Assembly (NCBI RefSeq): GCF_003149745.1
Contig: NZ_QGEG01000002.1
Span: 1,345,165-1,409,164 of the forward strand
Origin: Flagellimonas aquimarina
Lineage (GTDB): Bacteria; Bacteroidota; Bacteroidia; Flavobacteriales; Flavobacteriaceae
DNA: 64,000 nucleotides
Direction of reading: 5' to 3'
In this document: in pieces, positions 44,009 to 53,030 of the stretch
Numbering within the stretch: the first letter of the stretch is position 1
Layout of the letters: every line of letters starts with the position of its first letter
The notes under the pieces: generated by a model
Told to the model about the DNA's origin: nothing
Seen by the model: the letters and a program-made list of their open reading frames with translations, nothing else
Databases searched by the model: none
Translations under genes and position numbers: made by a program

Positions 44009-45190
44009 CTAATCAATTACAGGATAATCGGTATTGTATTTTTTTACAACACCAATAAAAAAGCAAAAAAATGCAAAAAAATCGAACATCCCCTCAAGAA
44101 TAGGTTCCACCATAAAAACCATACAAATTGAGAGTGTGTAAACAATCAATAGGTTATTTAAAGCGTAAGCCGATTTGTTTTTTTTAATTGCTTTTCTAAC
44201 GGAAAGAAATGCGTTCGTAGTAAAGGCAATCAATAAAAAAAAGGAAAGAAAGCCTCCAATTCGCAGTACATCAAACCATAGGTTATGTGCATGTCCAAAT
44301 TCATCTTCGCTCCAACCCAAGGGCTTTTCAAAAAGGTTTTCCATAGATTTCACCCATCGCTCGGTACGGCCTCCTCCAGACGCAATATCCTCACCTCCAC
44401 CATCTTCCATTCTACCAGCAAAAGCGGATAGCCAATCTTGGTCTAAATCAAAGCTTACAGTATTTGCAATAAAGAAAATTATAAGTGCAAACAGCGAAAA
44501 CATAAAAAAATTTCTTTTAAATGACTGTCTTGGCATTACATAAAACAATGATATCAACAAAGTAATGACGCTAATACTTAACTGGGTTCTACTACCAATC
44601 CTAAGCACACATGCTATTGATATGATGTATGTTAGAAGAAGTACTATTTTCATTACAAAGGGAAGCTTCTTTATTTCGGGTATTAACAAGGCAGGTATTG
44701 TCATCACGATAGTGAAATAAGCTCCCATTATGGTAGCAGGTATTATTTGTCCAGTCCAATAATTTGGTAGATTTCGATCAACAACATTATATCCATTTTG
44801 AAGAATGTCTGTGAAGACAGAAAGAATTGCAGATATGGAAAAAACACTGCCGGCACATAACAAAAGTAAAACCAGGTTTGCCCTGTTTCCATCCACCTTA
44901 TCTGCAAAGTATTTTCCTAATAAATAAAGAGTACCTGGTGCAATCGCATAAATTATTATATACTGATTACCTGCTTTAGGTTCAAACGAAAAAAAAGCAG
45001 CATAGGTGAGGGAAAACATAAACAATAGTAAAAAACCTATATCTATGTTCTTGACTAGAAACCCTTTTTGCAAAATTATTAGACCTGTTAATAAAAAACC
45101 TATGTAAATATTTAACCCATAAGGGTTTAGCAAATACAGAAAAAGCAATGCAACAAAAGGTATCCCGATTTTTCTAATCTCTTTAAGCAC
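44009..45190 (-). CDS. wzy: O-antigen polymerase-like membrane protein (Wzy)
   Basis: A 393-residue integral membrane protein with about 10-12 hydrophobic segments and one longer hydrophilic loop containing GGGEDIASGGGRTERWVKS, ending HAHNLWFDVLRIGG, which is the conserved Wzy_C (O-antigen ligase/polymerase) pattern. As the only such protein in the locus, next to Wzx, it is most likely the repeat-unit polymerase rather than a ligase. Sequence of these proteins varies greatly, so the call rests on topology and context. It lies 7 bases downstream of a glycosyltransferase gene. Confidence 0.82.
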   Translation of the reverse strand: MLKEIRKIGIPFVALLFLYLLNPYGLNIYIGFLLTGLIILQKGFLVKNIDIGFLLLFMFSLTYAAFFSFEPKAGNQYIIIYAIAPGTLYLLGKYFADKVDGNRANLVLLLLCAGSVFSISAILSVFTDILQNGYNVVDRNLPNYWTGQIIPATIMGAYFTIVMTIPALLIPEIKKLPFVMKIVLLLTYIISIACVLRIGSRTQLSISVITLLISLFYVMPRQSFKRNFFMFSLFALIIFFIANTVSFDLDQDWLSAFAGRMEDGGGEDIASGGGRTERWVKSMENLFEKPLGWSEDEFGHAHNLWFDVLRIGGFLSFFLLIAFTTNAFLSVRKAIKKNKSAYALNNLLIVYTLSICMVFMVEPILEGMFDFFAFFCFFIGVVKKYNTDYPVID

Positions 45191-45196
45191 TGTAGG

Positions 45197-46354
45197 TCAT
45201 CTTTTCGTTATTTTTTTCCATAGATTATTGAACTTTGAAAGAGTTGATCTTAAAAATAGTTTTCTAACTATTTTGTAGGGCACCTGTTTAAAATTATAAC
45301 TTACTTTTCTCTCAAAATCCTGTGTGTTGGGGTTTTGTTCTTTACTATGGGTGTCGTACAAAAAGAGTTCAAACCCTTTTACCGAACGCAATATATTATC
45401 CTCATGTGGTTTTAAAGATTTACCGAAGGAACTTATTATTTTGTAGTTCATAATCTTAGAAGTCAAAACGTATCGTTGATTTATTGCAGGTTTATACCCA
45501 TAGAGGTCTGTGCATAACTCCTTTTGCTCCAATTCAAGAGATTTATGAAGTTTTTTGTTTTCAAAAAAAGCATCATATACTGCTAAAGAATCTTTTAGTT
45601 GGGAAAATCTATATGTTTTTTTCATACCATAATCCAATGGTACTTGGTATATGGTACTATCATTTCCAACATGCGTTCCTGCATCACTAAAATTTGTTGC
45701 CAATGCTATTTTGGGATAAAGGAAATGAAGATCATTTTCAACCAGATAGGCAATGTTATATTTAAGCCACGATTTTGGCGACCAACTTCTTACATAAGCA
45801 GGAACATTTAAATTATTATCAATATCTGGATTGTTGTTATACCATTGTATAAACCCACTCCATTGCTCCTTTGTCCAGGCTTGCCCCCATGAAGAAGCAA
45901 ACTGAAAATACCAATTGTCGTACCCATCCTCCAAAGCTGAAAAATTGGCACGTGTGTTTACGTTAAGCTGGTGGTTATACAATGAAATTCCACCGATTGC
46001 GCGTTCCTTTGTAGAAAAAAGCAAGGCTTGTTCTGTAAACAAATAAAAATTGGGGGAAACGAACAAATCATCTTCTAAAACAATAACAGCCCCATACTCA
46101 ACACTTAGTCCCCCACACTTCAGAATATGCTTTCTTAAACCCAAGTTGGTCTCTTGGCAAAGTACCTTCTTTTCTCCATTCTCCCAATTAAACTTATTGG
46201 CTATGGCAATAACATCTTGATTGTTTTCGGCTTTATCAATGCTAATAATCAGATCAATGTCCTTATGTGGGTATTTTGCCTCACTCAAAGAGCCCAACAA
46301 TCTAGTTAAAGACCTTGGTCTATTATAGGCTACAACAACAATAGGGATTTTCAT
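45197..46354 (-). CDS. Family 2-like glycosyltransferase
   Basis: A 385-residue protein with a GT-A core: MKIPIVVVAYNRPRSLTRLLGSL, DLIISIDKAENN, and VIVLEDDLFVSPNFYLF (metal-binding EDD). A long C-terminal region with QFASSWGQAWTKEQW and many aromatic residues follows. This resembles GT2/GNT-I-like capsule glycosyltransferases whose donor is unknown. It lies between wzy and the O-acetyltransferase gene with gaps of 4-6 bases. Confidence 0.8.
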   Translation of the reverse strand: MKIPIVVVAYNRPRSLTRLLGSLSEAKYPHKDIDLIISIDKAENNQDVIAIANKFNWENGEKKVLCQETNLGLRKHILKCGGLSVEYGAVIVLEDDLFVSPNFYLFTEQALLFSTKERAIGGISLYNHQLNVNTRANFSALEDGYDNWYFQFASSWGQAWTKEQWSGFIQWYNNNPDIDNNLNVPAYVRSWSPKSWLKYNIAYLVENDLHFLYPKIALATNFSDAGTHVGNDSTIYQVPLDYGMKKTYRFSQLKDSLAVYDAFFENKKLHKSLELEQKELCTDLYGYKPAINQRYVLTSKIMNYKIISSFGKSLKPHEDNILRSVKGFELFLYDTHSKEQNPNTQDFERKVSYNFKQVPYKIVRKLFLRSTLSKFNNLWKKITKR

Positions 46355-46358
46355 CTCG

Positions 46359-47099
46359 TTATTCTTTTGATTTTAGATGCTCCTTAAAATCATTGATATT
46401 TCTAAAAAATGAAGCTTTTTCTTGTATCCAGCCCTTGGGCTTGTCCCACCACTTAAGTTCCATCAAAAAGTCTATTTCTTCATCACTGAATCGTTTTTTT
46501 ATAATCTTAGCTGGTACACCTCCTACAATGGTATAGGGTTCCACATCTTTAGTTACCAATGCGTTGGCTGCAACGATTGCTCCATCACCTATCTTTATCC
46601 CGTCCATAAGTGATACATTGGCCCCTATCCAAACATCGTTGCCAATGATTATGCTATGGTTATCTTCATTTGGAACGGCAAATTCTTCAAAATACTGCTT
46701 ATCTACATATGTAAAGCCCACTGGAGTTTTTAACGCAAAAAAAGAGGGATGTGTTGATACAAAGGTGTTAGAAGGATGTTTTCCAAATATGCAAGTAACT
46801 TTTGGGCCAATAGAGCAATATCTACCAATACTTGCTTTGGCCAATTTTGCCCCTTCAGCAATATACGAGCCAAATCCAATTTTTGAAGAAACTATTGAGC
46901 TATTTTTACCAAAACCATTACTACCTTCACATACTACGGAAAAGCCGATAAAAACATTTTTCTGATAGGTAATACCCCTTTTTCTCTTTAGATGAAGCTT
47001 TCTAAAAAAAATAGCCGCTCTAGTAAGAAAAGAGCTTGAGAGCACCCATTTTTTTAATTTACCAATCATAAATAAACTCTTTGCCATGTTGCAATTCAA
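46359..47099 (-). CDS. CatB-related hexapeptide-repeat O-acetyltransferase
   Basis: A 246-residue left-handed beta-helix acetyltransferase. Hexapeptide repeats run from IVSSKIGFGSYIAEGAKLAKASIGRYC to IGNDVWIGANVSLMDGIKIGDGAIVAANALVTKDVEPYTIVGGVPAKIIKKRF, the CatB/XAT signature, with FGKHPSNTFVSTHPSFF contributing the active-site His. It probably acetylates a hydroxyl of the polymer repeat. The start is uncertain: Met 1, Met 5 or Met 11 (MIGKLKKWVL) are possible. Confidence 0.88.
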   Translation of the reverse strand: MNCNMAKSLFMIGKLKKWVLSSSFLTRAAIFFRKLHLKRKRGITYQKNVFIGFSVVCEGSNGFGKNSSIVSSKIGFGSYIAEGAKLAKASIGRYCSIGPKVTCIFGKHPSNTFVSTHPSFFALKTPVGFTYVDKQYFEEFAVPNEDNHSIIIGNDVWIGANVSLMDGIKIGDGAIVAANALVTKDVEPYTIVGGVPAKIIKKRFSDEEIDFLMELKWWDKPKGWIQEKASFFRNINDFKEHLKSKE

Positions 47100-47118
47100 A
47101 ATCTACAGCCACTGCAAT

Positions 47119-48969
47119 CTATTTGTTCAACGTTCTATTAAGAACAGCCTTTTCCCAAATGTAAGGTGAAAATTCCGACCAGCATTTTTGTGCCTGCGTA
47201 AAATTGCTATTTTCTTTGGTCACAATTTTAGTAATCCTTTCTCTCAAAAAGTCTGGCTTTTCCACTAAGTTGGATTCAAGAAATGATTTTGAGTTTATAC
47301 TATCCATAAACCATTCGCTCAATTCGTTTTGCATCCAATCTACAATTGGTGAACTAAACCCAATCTTTGATTTTCGCCAGGTAACTTCTTTTGGCAAATA
47401 AGGATCTAAAGCATCTCTAATAATTCTCTTTGTATAACCATCTCCCAATTTACTAGAATATGGAAGCGAATTAACAAAACTTACTATTCTATGGTCCATG
47501 AACGGCATTCTAATTTCCACGCTGTTGATCATTGCATACCTGTCATAGTTTCTTAGCAAGGTGGGCAGTATATTTTCATGAAACATTGCGTAAAGATATT
47601 GCGTAAGGTTATCCAGTTTTTTAAAATTTGGATGGTCCTGATCTCTAGAAGGTATGGTTTGTCCCATTATTTTTTTTACCCCTTTCTTTACCATATAATT
47701 ATAGAACAATTTATAATTACTAGTCCTGGAATATTGAGTTTCATCCTCATTTACACTTCCTTGATATATGTCCAATATATCTTTGGTCTTTTTCATATTG
47801 AAACGTGCATCCCACAAACTTTCCAATGTACCTTGCTGATAACCACTCAGTAATTCATCAGCTCCATGACCATCTAAAGTAACAGTGACACCGTTTTTCT
47901 TAACAGCTCCATAGAGCATTATCATAGGAAGTGGAGATGTAATGTATAAATCTTCAAAAAGGTAAAAATATTCTTCAAGCTTGCTCCAATGTTCCAAAGG
48001 CTCAATATCTATAAAAGTTGATTGCAACCCTAAATGATCTGTCACCATTTTAGCATAATGAGACTCATCTAACGGCGTACCAGGAAAGGAAGCAACAAAC
48101 GCATGCTGCCAGTCTTTTGCATAACTATTATTGTTCTTGGACAAATTGGCCATAGCGGCAATAGTTGCGCTGCTATCAAGTCCTCCGCTCAAAGCCGTTC
48201 CTATTGAGACGTCTGACCTCATTCTAAGCTTACAAGAGTCCATAAACAGCTCTCGAAAATGTTCTACTTGCTCACCGTAAGTTTTAGGTACTTCCACCAG
48301 ATGATCCAAAGTGTTCCAATACCTGTATGTTGTGAGCTTGCCATCTACTAAATTACCGTTATAACCTGCTGGGAACCTTTTTATTCCTTTTATCAAACAT
48401 TTATCGGTGGTCTCATAGAAGAAAATATTTTTCTTCATCCAATCAAAATCATCTGATACTTCCAATTTATCAAAATATGGAAATATAGCTTTCATCTCAG
48501 AAGCGAAAATGAACTTTTCGTTTATGAATGCATAAAACAAAGGTTTCTTTCCAAATCTATCCCGGGATAAAAACATTTGTTTTTTTTGATTGTCCCATAT
48601 AGCCAAGGCCCACATACCATTAAACTTTAACATACTCTTCTCTCCCCATTGAATATAGGATTTAAGAAGAACCTCTGTATCAGAAGTAGATTTAAAGCTG
48701 TGTCCCAAATTCAATAACTCCTTCTTTATTTCTAAAAAATTATAGATTTCGCCATTGAATACAATTGTATACCGATCATCATCTCCGCTCATGGGTTGAT
48801 GACCTTTTGCAGAAATATCCAAAATTGAAAGTCTACGATGGCCAAGAGAAACGTTGTCATCAATACTTTCTATTCCAAAGCTGTCAGGTCCTCGATGAGT
48901 TAAGGTGTCAAGTGAATTTTTAAATGATTCGTAAGGAGTTGCTGGAACTGTTCCTAATATACCACACAT
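47119..48969 (-). CDS. AsnB-type glutamine-dependent amidotransferase
   Basis: A 616-residue class II glutamine amidotransferase. Cys2 (MCGILG) is the glutaminase nucleophile, with RGPDS, LGHRRLSILD and FNGEIYNF completing that domain. The synthetase domain has the PP-loop SGGLDSS (261-267) and DGHGADELLSGY. In overall layout it equals asparagine synthase, but paralogues inside polysaccharide loci in other bacteria are thought to amidate uronic-acid carboxyls. With UDP-ManNAcA and GlcA/GalA pathways in the same operon, sugar amidation is a reasonable inference. It is 20 bases upstream of the acetyltransferase gene. Confidence 0.88.
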   Translation of the reverse strand: MCGILGTVPATPYESFKNSLDTLTHRGPDSFGIESIDDNVSLGHRRLSILDISAKGHQPMSGDDDRYTIVFNGEIYNFLEIKKELLNLGHSFKSTSDTEVLLKSYIQWGEKSMLKFNGMWALAIWDNQKKQMFLSRDRFGKKPLFYAFINEKFIFASEMKAIFPYFDKLEVSDDFDWMKKNIFFYETTDKCLIKGIKRFPAGYNGNLVDGKLTTYRYWNTLDHLVEVPKTYGEQVEHFRELFMDSCKLRMRSDVSIGTALSGGLDSSATIAAMANLSKNNNSYAKDWQHAFVASFPGTPLDESHYAKMVTDHLGLQSTFIDIEPLEHWSKLEEYFYLFEDLYITSPLPMIMLYGAVKKNGVTVTLDGHGADELLSGYQQGTLESLWDARFNMKKTKDILDIYQGSVNEDETQYSRTSNYKLFYNYMVKKGVKKIMGQTIPSRDQDHPNFKKLDNLTQYLYAMFHENILPTLLRNYDRYAMINSVEIRMPFMDHRIVSFVNSLPYSSKLGDGYTKRIIRDALDPYLPKEVTWRKSKIGFSSPIVDWMQNELSEWFMDSINSKSFLESNLVEKPDFLRERITKIVTKENSNFTQAQKCWSEFSPYIWEKAVLNRTLNK

Positions 48970-49156
48970 ATGTAACAGACTGATTTACAGTTAAAATTTA
49001 GCTAATCTTAAACTATTTTGGTTTATATAAAAAATAAAAGCAAATATCCATGATAAGCCCTTAAGACAGAAATAAATTCGCTGATATATCATATTATAAC
49101 TTTAAATATACAATCACTCACCCTCTAAACGAACCATAATTAGAAAGTACACCAGA

Positions 49157-50497
49157 TTATATGGATGATTTATTTTTTAGTACCCTTCCTAAAACACTTA
49201 TAAAAAAAAGTGATTTTAGCATCATAAAAAATGAAGGCCTAGTTTTTCTAAAAACGACAGGGGTTAGAACAGATGCAACAAATTGTGAAATAAGTGTAGC
49301 AAAGGCAGCTCCATATATTCCATATTTTGGAATAAGGAAAAGATTCAATATTACATTGGTCACCATTCCTAAACCCAGACAAATTATGTTGTAAGCTTGA
49401 AGGTTTTCACTAATAAACCATTTTTGGTTAGCAACACCTAAGAAAACAAAAACACCGGCCCAAATATGTATTTTAAGCACTGAAGAAGTTTGGTCAAAAG
49501 CCTCTCCATAAAGTAATAAAATAGCCCAATCTCCAAATATTAAAATAGGCAGTATTATTGCCAAACCAAGTATGACCATTAAATCGTAAAGGTTTTGTAA
49601 ACGAGATAAATAAAGGGTGTTACTTTTTATTTTTGCATTGATTATTGCCGGAAACAATGAACTACAAATTATTGTGGGAATAAAGTACCAAGCCTCGCTA
49701 AGTCTTACTGCGGCAGAATATTGACCAACCGAAGAATTATCCATGATTTCTTGAATCATGATTTGGTCCACTTTCATATAGATAGATATTACAATACTGC
49801 TTAGTATCAGCGGCCATGAGTCGCTAAGCAATCCTTTTGCGGTTTTGAAAGAAAACTTCCAGCTGAAAATTGAATTGCCTGCCACATGATAAAAATACAG
49901 TTGACCAACCATGAGGAAAAACACATCAAAAGCCAAGATGTATACAAAATAGATCAATGGAGCCATTTGCCAAATACATATCAATTTGATGCCTGCTGAT
50001 AAGAAAACCCCAACAAGCCCGGGAATAGCACCAAATTTGCTTTTTACCTGACTATTAAAATAGCGGGTGATGACCCCAAAACTCTGAAGAAATGTTGTAA
50101 GACCAAGTATTAGAATAATCTTATTGGTAATTGGCTCATTATCATTAAAGTAAACAAAGGTTAGCAAACAGAGCATTATAACACCAGAACCCAATGTTTG
50201 TAACCCGAAAGCGGTACCCAACAAAACCTTATCGTTTTCTTTGGATTTCACTAATTCCCTAACCAAAATATCTCCCAATCCCAAAGATGAGAATGCGGCA
50301 AAAAGACCTACAAAACTTTGTGCATAACTAAGAATCCCAAATTTCTGTGGTCCCAAATATCTGGTAACCATTACTCCAACTGTGAGCGCAATTAACAATC
50401 GAATTACTTTTTCGCCCATCAACCATGAAGTATTTTTCAGGTATTTAAGAAAACCTTTTTTATTCTTTAGTAATCCAGCTACTTTTCTCAAAACCAT
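49157..50497 (-). CDS. wzx: Lipid-linked repeat-unit flippase (Wzx)
   Basis: A 446-residue polytopic membrane protein with about 12-14 helices, of the MATE-related polysaccharide flippase superfamily. The N-terminal NTSWLMGEKVIRLLIALTVG and YLGPQKFGILSYAQSFVGLFAAFSSLGLGDILVREL are typical of Wzx/RfbX. It moves undecaprenyl-linked repeat units across the inner membrane before Wzy polymerises them. The 187 bases between its stop and the asnB-like start hold AT-rich sequence with no consensus promoter I can support. Confidence 0.9.
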   Translation of the reverse strand: MVLRKVAGLLKNKKGFLKYLKNTSWLMGEKVIRLLIALTVGVMVTRYLGPQKFGILSYAQSFVGLFAAFSSLGLGDILVRELVKSKENDKVLLGTAFGLQTLGSGVIMLCLLTFVYFNDNEPITNKIILILGLTTFLQSFGVITRYFNSQVKSKFGAIPGLVGVFLSAGIKLICIWQMAPLIYFVYILAFDVFFLMVGQLYFYHVAGNSIFSWKFSFKTAKGLLSDSWPLILSSIVISIYMKVDQIMIQEIMDNSSVGQYSAAVRLSEAWYFIPTIICSSLFPAIINAKIKSNTLYLSRLQNLYDLMVILGLAIILPILIFGDWAILLLYGEAFDQTSSVLKIHIWAGVFVFLGVANQKWFISENLQAYNIICLGLGMVTNVILNLFLIPKYGIYGAAFATLISQFVASVLTPVVFRKTRPSFFMMLKSLFFISVLGRVLKNKSSI

Positions 50498-50564
50498 TTA
50501 AGTAAGAATAAAAGAAATAATGCAAGAAGTGATCTCAAAAATGAATTTATATATACTGCAAGCT

Positions 50565-51653
50565 TTAAGCCGTCTCAAGGTAGTGTGAACATAGAGCTTT
50601 TATACCTTCGGATATTTCAATAGAATGTTTCCAACCCATATTGTTTAGCTTGGATACATCTGTTAATTTAACCATAGTCCCATCTGGTTTATCTTCATTA
50701 AAATGAAAAGTTCCATTGAAACCAACATGCTCTTTAATCAACAATGCAAGCTCTTTAATAGATATGTCTTTCCCAGTACCAATGTTTATATGAGTATTTC
50801 TAACTTCTTTGTCGCTATTGTCGTATGTGTCCTTAAAATCCCTTTTATTCATTAAAAAAACACATGCATCAGCCATATCTTCTGACCATAGAAATTCTCT
50901 TCGTGGATTTCCTGACCCCCATATTTCCACTGTTACCTCATCATTTTTAAGTGATACACCATATTTTTCTAGGACTCCAAGAATGTGATTTTCAGACGAG
51001 GAACCATTTTCATTCTCAATAGGTAATTTTTTCAAATCATTTTTTATAAAATCCCAGTCGGACGCTTCTAGTGCTTTGCCCAACAAAATTTTTCTAACCA
51101 AAGCTGGTAAAACGTGTGATTTTTCTAAATCAAAATTATCGTTAGGACCATAAAGATTGGTAGGCATTACAGAAATAAAGTTAGTGCCGTACTGCAAATT
51201 GTAGCTTTCACACATTTTTATGCCAGCAATTTTCGCAATGGCATAAGGTTCATTGGTATATTCAAGTATATCTGTAAGAAGGTATTCTTCTTTCATGGGT
51301 TGAGGACATTCTTTTGGATAAATACAAGTGCTTCCCAAGAACATCAATTTCTTTACATTATTGCGATATGATTGATGAATGATATTATTCTGAATCATCA
51401 AATTCTCATAAATAAAATCTGCCCTGTAAATATTATTTGCAATAATTCCTCCAACCTTTGCTGCGGCAAGAAACACATACTCAGGCTTTTCAACTTCAAA
51501 AAAATTAGAGACAGAAAGAGAATCCAATAAATTAAGTTCAGATCTGGACCTTAGCAATAAGTTATGATAACCTTTTGCCTTAAGGTTTTTTACAATTGCA
51601 CTACCAACAAGTCCACGATGCCCTGCAACAAAGATTTTCGAACTTTTATTCAT
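50565..51653 (-). CDS. fcl: GDP-L-fucose synthase
   Basis: A 362-residue SDR enzyme carrying out the 3,5-epimerisation and reduction of GDP-4-keto-6-deoxymannose. Motifs: IFVAGHRGLVGSAIVKNL, FLAAAKVGGI, MFLGSTCIYPKECPQPMKEEYLL, and YAIAKIAGIKMC (catalytic Y and K). It is longer than E. coli Fcl because of an insert of about 45 residues (around 195-240, KNDLKKLPIENENGSSSENH region), a form common in Bacteroidota. The stop codon of gmd directly abuts its start (51654/51653), so the two are coupled. Confidence 0.94.
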   Translation of the reverse strand: MNKSSKIFVAGHRGLVGSAIVKNLKAKGYHNLLLRSRSELNLLDSLSVSNFFEVEKPEYVFLAAAKVGGIIANNIYRADFIYENLMIQNNIIHQSYRNNVKKLMFLGSTCIYPKECPQPMKEEYLLTDILEYTNEPYAIAKIAGIKMCESYNLQYGTNFISVMPTNLYGPNDNFDLEKSHVLPALVRKILLGKALEASDWDFIKNDLKKLPIENENGSSSENHILGVLEKYGVSLKNDEVTVEIWGSGNPRREFLWSEDMADACVFLMNKRDFKDTYDNSDKEVRNTHINIGTGKDISIKELALLIKEHVGFNGTFHFNEDKPDGTMVKLTDVSKLNNMGWKHSIEISEGIKALCSHYLETA

Positions 51654-52769
51654 CTATTCGAAATAATTTAAAACTTGGTATCCTCCTTTTTTAAGGTACT
51701 GGTCTTTTTGCATCAGTTTTACATCACTCTGCATCATATCTTTCACTAAGCCTTGTAAGTCATACTCAGGTATCCAACCCAATTTCTGATTAGCTTTTGT
51801 TGGGTCGCCTATAAGTAAATCAACTTCTGTAGGTCTAAAGTATTTTGGGTCTACCGCCAAGATTTCTTTTCCAGTTTCTAATTGAAAATCAGGGTTTTTG
51901 CATGCTTTAACATATCCCTTTTCATCAACTCCTTCCCCTTTAAATTCTAGTTCAATTCCCACTTCTGAAAAACTCATTCTGACAAAATCACGAACTGTTG
52001 TTGTTTTTCCAGTTGCAATTACCCAATCTTCCGGTTCGTCATGTTGCAATATCATCCACATCATACGAACATAATCCTTAGCATGGCCCCAATCACGCTG
52101 GGCATTTAGATTTCCCAGATAAAATTTGTCTTGTAATCCTAAAGCTATCCTAGCCGTGGCTCTAGTTATTTTTCGAGTTACAAATGTTTCTCCCCTAATA
52201 GGTGACTCATGATTGAACAAAATTCCATTACAGGCATACATTCCATATGCTTCTCTATAGTTAACAGTTATCCAATATGCGTACATTTTGGCAACAGCAT
52301 AAGGGCTTCTAGGATAAAATGGTGTTGTCTCCGATTGTGGAACCTCTTGTACCTTCCCGTATAATTCTGAAGTGGAAGCTTGATAGATTCGCGTCTTTTT
52401 CTCTAACCCCAATAGTCTTACCGCATCAAGAATTCTCAATGTGCCAATACCATCAGCATTTGCAGTATATTCAGGGATTTCAAATGAAACGTGGACATGG
52501 CTCATTGCGGCCAAGTTATATATCTCATCAGGTTGAATTTCTTGAATTAAACGAATTAGATTAGTACTATCCGTCATATCCCCGTAGTGCAGAATGAAAT
52601 TCCGATTTTCAATATGAGGATCTTGATATAAATGATCAATTCTGTCTGTATTGAAAAGGGATGAGCGTCGTTTTAGACCATGAACTTCATATCCTTTTTT
52701 TAACAGAAATTCACTAAGATAGGCACCGTCTTGTCCTGTAACACCAGTAATTAATGCTTTTTTTGCCAC
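51654..52769 (-). CDS. gmd: GDP-mannose 4,6-dehydratase
   Basis: A 371-residue SDR dehydratase, first step from GDP-mannose to GDP-L-fucose. Motifs: [79 protein letters not shown] (catalytic Y and K) and [17 protein letters not shown] place the start at the GTG at 52769 (VAKKALITG), which aligns with the usual MSKVALITG beginning; an upstream TTG at 52790 would add seven residues. It heads the long minus-strand operon. No consensus promoter is seen in the 260 bases upstream. Confidence 0.95.
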   Translation of the reverse strand: MAKKALITGVTGQDGAYLSEFLLKKGYEVHGLKRRSSLFNTDRIDHLYQDPHIENRNFILHYGDMTDSTNLIRLIQEIQPDEIYNLAAMSHVHVSFEIPEYTANADGIGTLRILDAVRLLGLEKKTRIYQASTSELYGKVQEVPQSETTPFYPRSPYAVAKMYAYWITVNYREAYGMYACNGILFNHESPIRGETFVTRKITRATARIALGLQDKFYLGNLNAQRDWGHAKDYVRMMWMILQHDEPEDWVIATGKTTTVRDFVRMSFSEVGIELEFKGEGVDEKGYVKACKNPDFQLETGKEILAVDPKYFRPTEVDLLIGDPTKANQKLGWIPEYDLQGLVKDMMQSDVKLMQKDQYLKKGGYQVLNYFE

Positions 52770-52892
52770 GCTATTTATTTTAAGTTGCAAAGATGTGGAT
52801 TAAACATCATATAACAAGCAATATTGTATGAAATGCATTTTTTTTAGATAGAGAACCTCTCTGCGCTTATAATTGGCAATAAGTTTCTTAAA

Positions 52893-52930
52893 ATACAAAG
52901 AGAGGGAATTTAAATTCCCTCTCTTTGTAT
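52893..52930 (-). terminator. 38-base perfect palindrome, probable terminator of the beta-helix gene
   Basis: ATACAAAGAGAGGGAATTT and its exact complement form 19-base-pair arms centred at 52911/52912, with AGAGGGA/TCCCTCT in the stem. It lies 101 bases downstream of the beta-helix gene stop and 124 bases upstream of the gmd GTG. Reading the minus strand, a short TTTT follows the stem. Perfect symmetry and lack of a loop would also allow a cruciform or a dimeric protein site. Confidence 0.6.
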
Positions 52931-53030
52931 CTAAAATAATATGTCTATTCCTCTTTCATAAATTCAACTTTCACCATTGTATAATTCTTATGAATCATAC
53001 GTATTTATGCGGGAAAAGTTAAATAGAAGT

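Noticed and set aside
44175..44543. Plus-strand open frame of 122 codons
   Set aside because: Antisense to the Wzy gene, with no recognisable domain.
47119..48969. Plain asparagine synthase for amino-acid supply
   Set aside because: Not excluded, but location deep inside the glycan operon makes sugar amidation more likely; gene symbol left empty for that reason.
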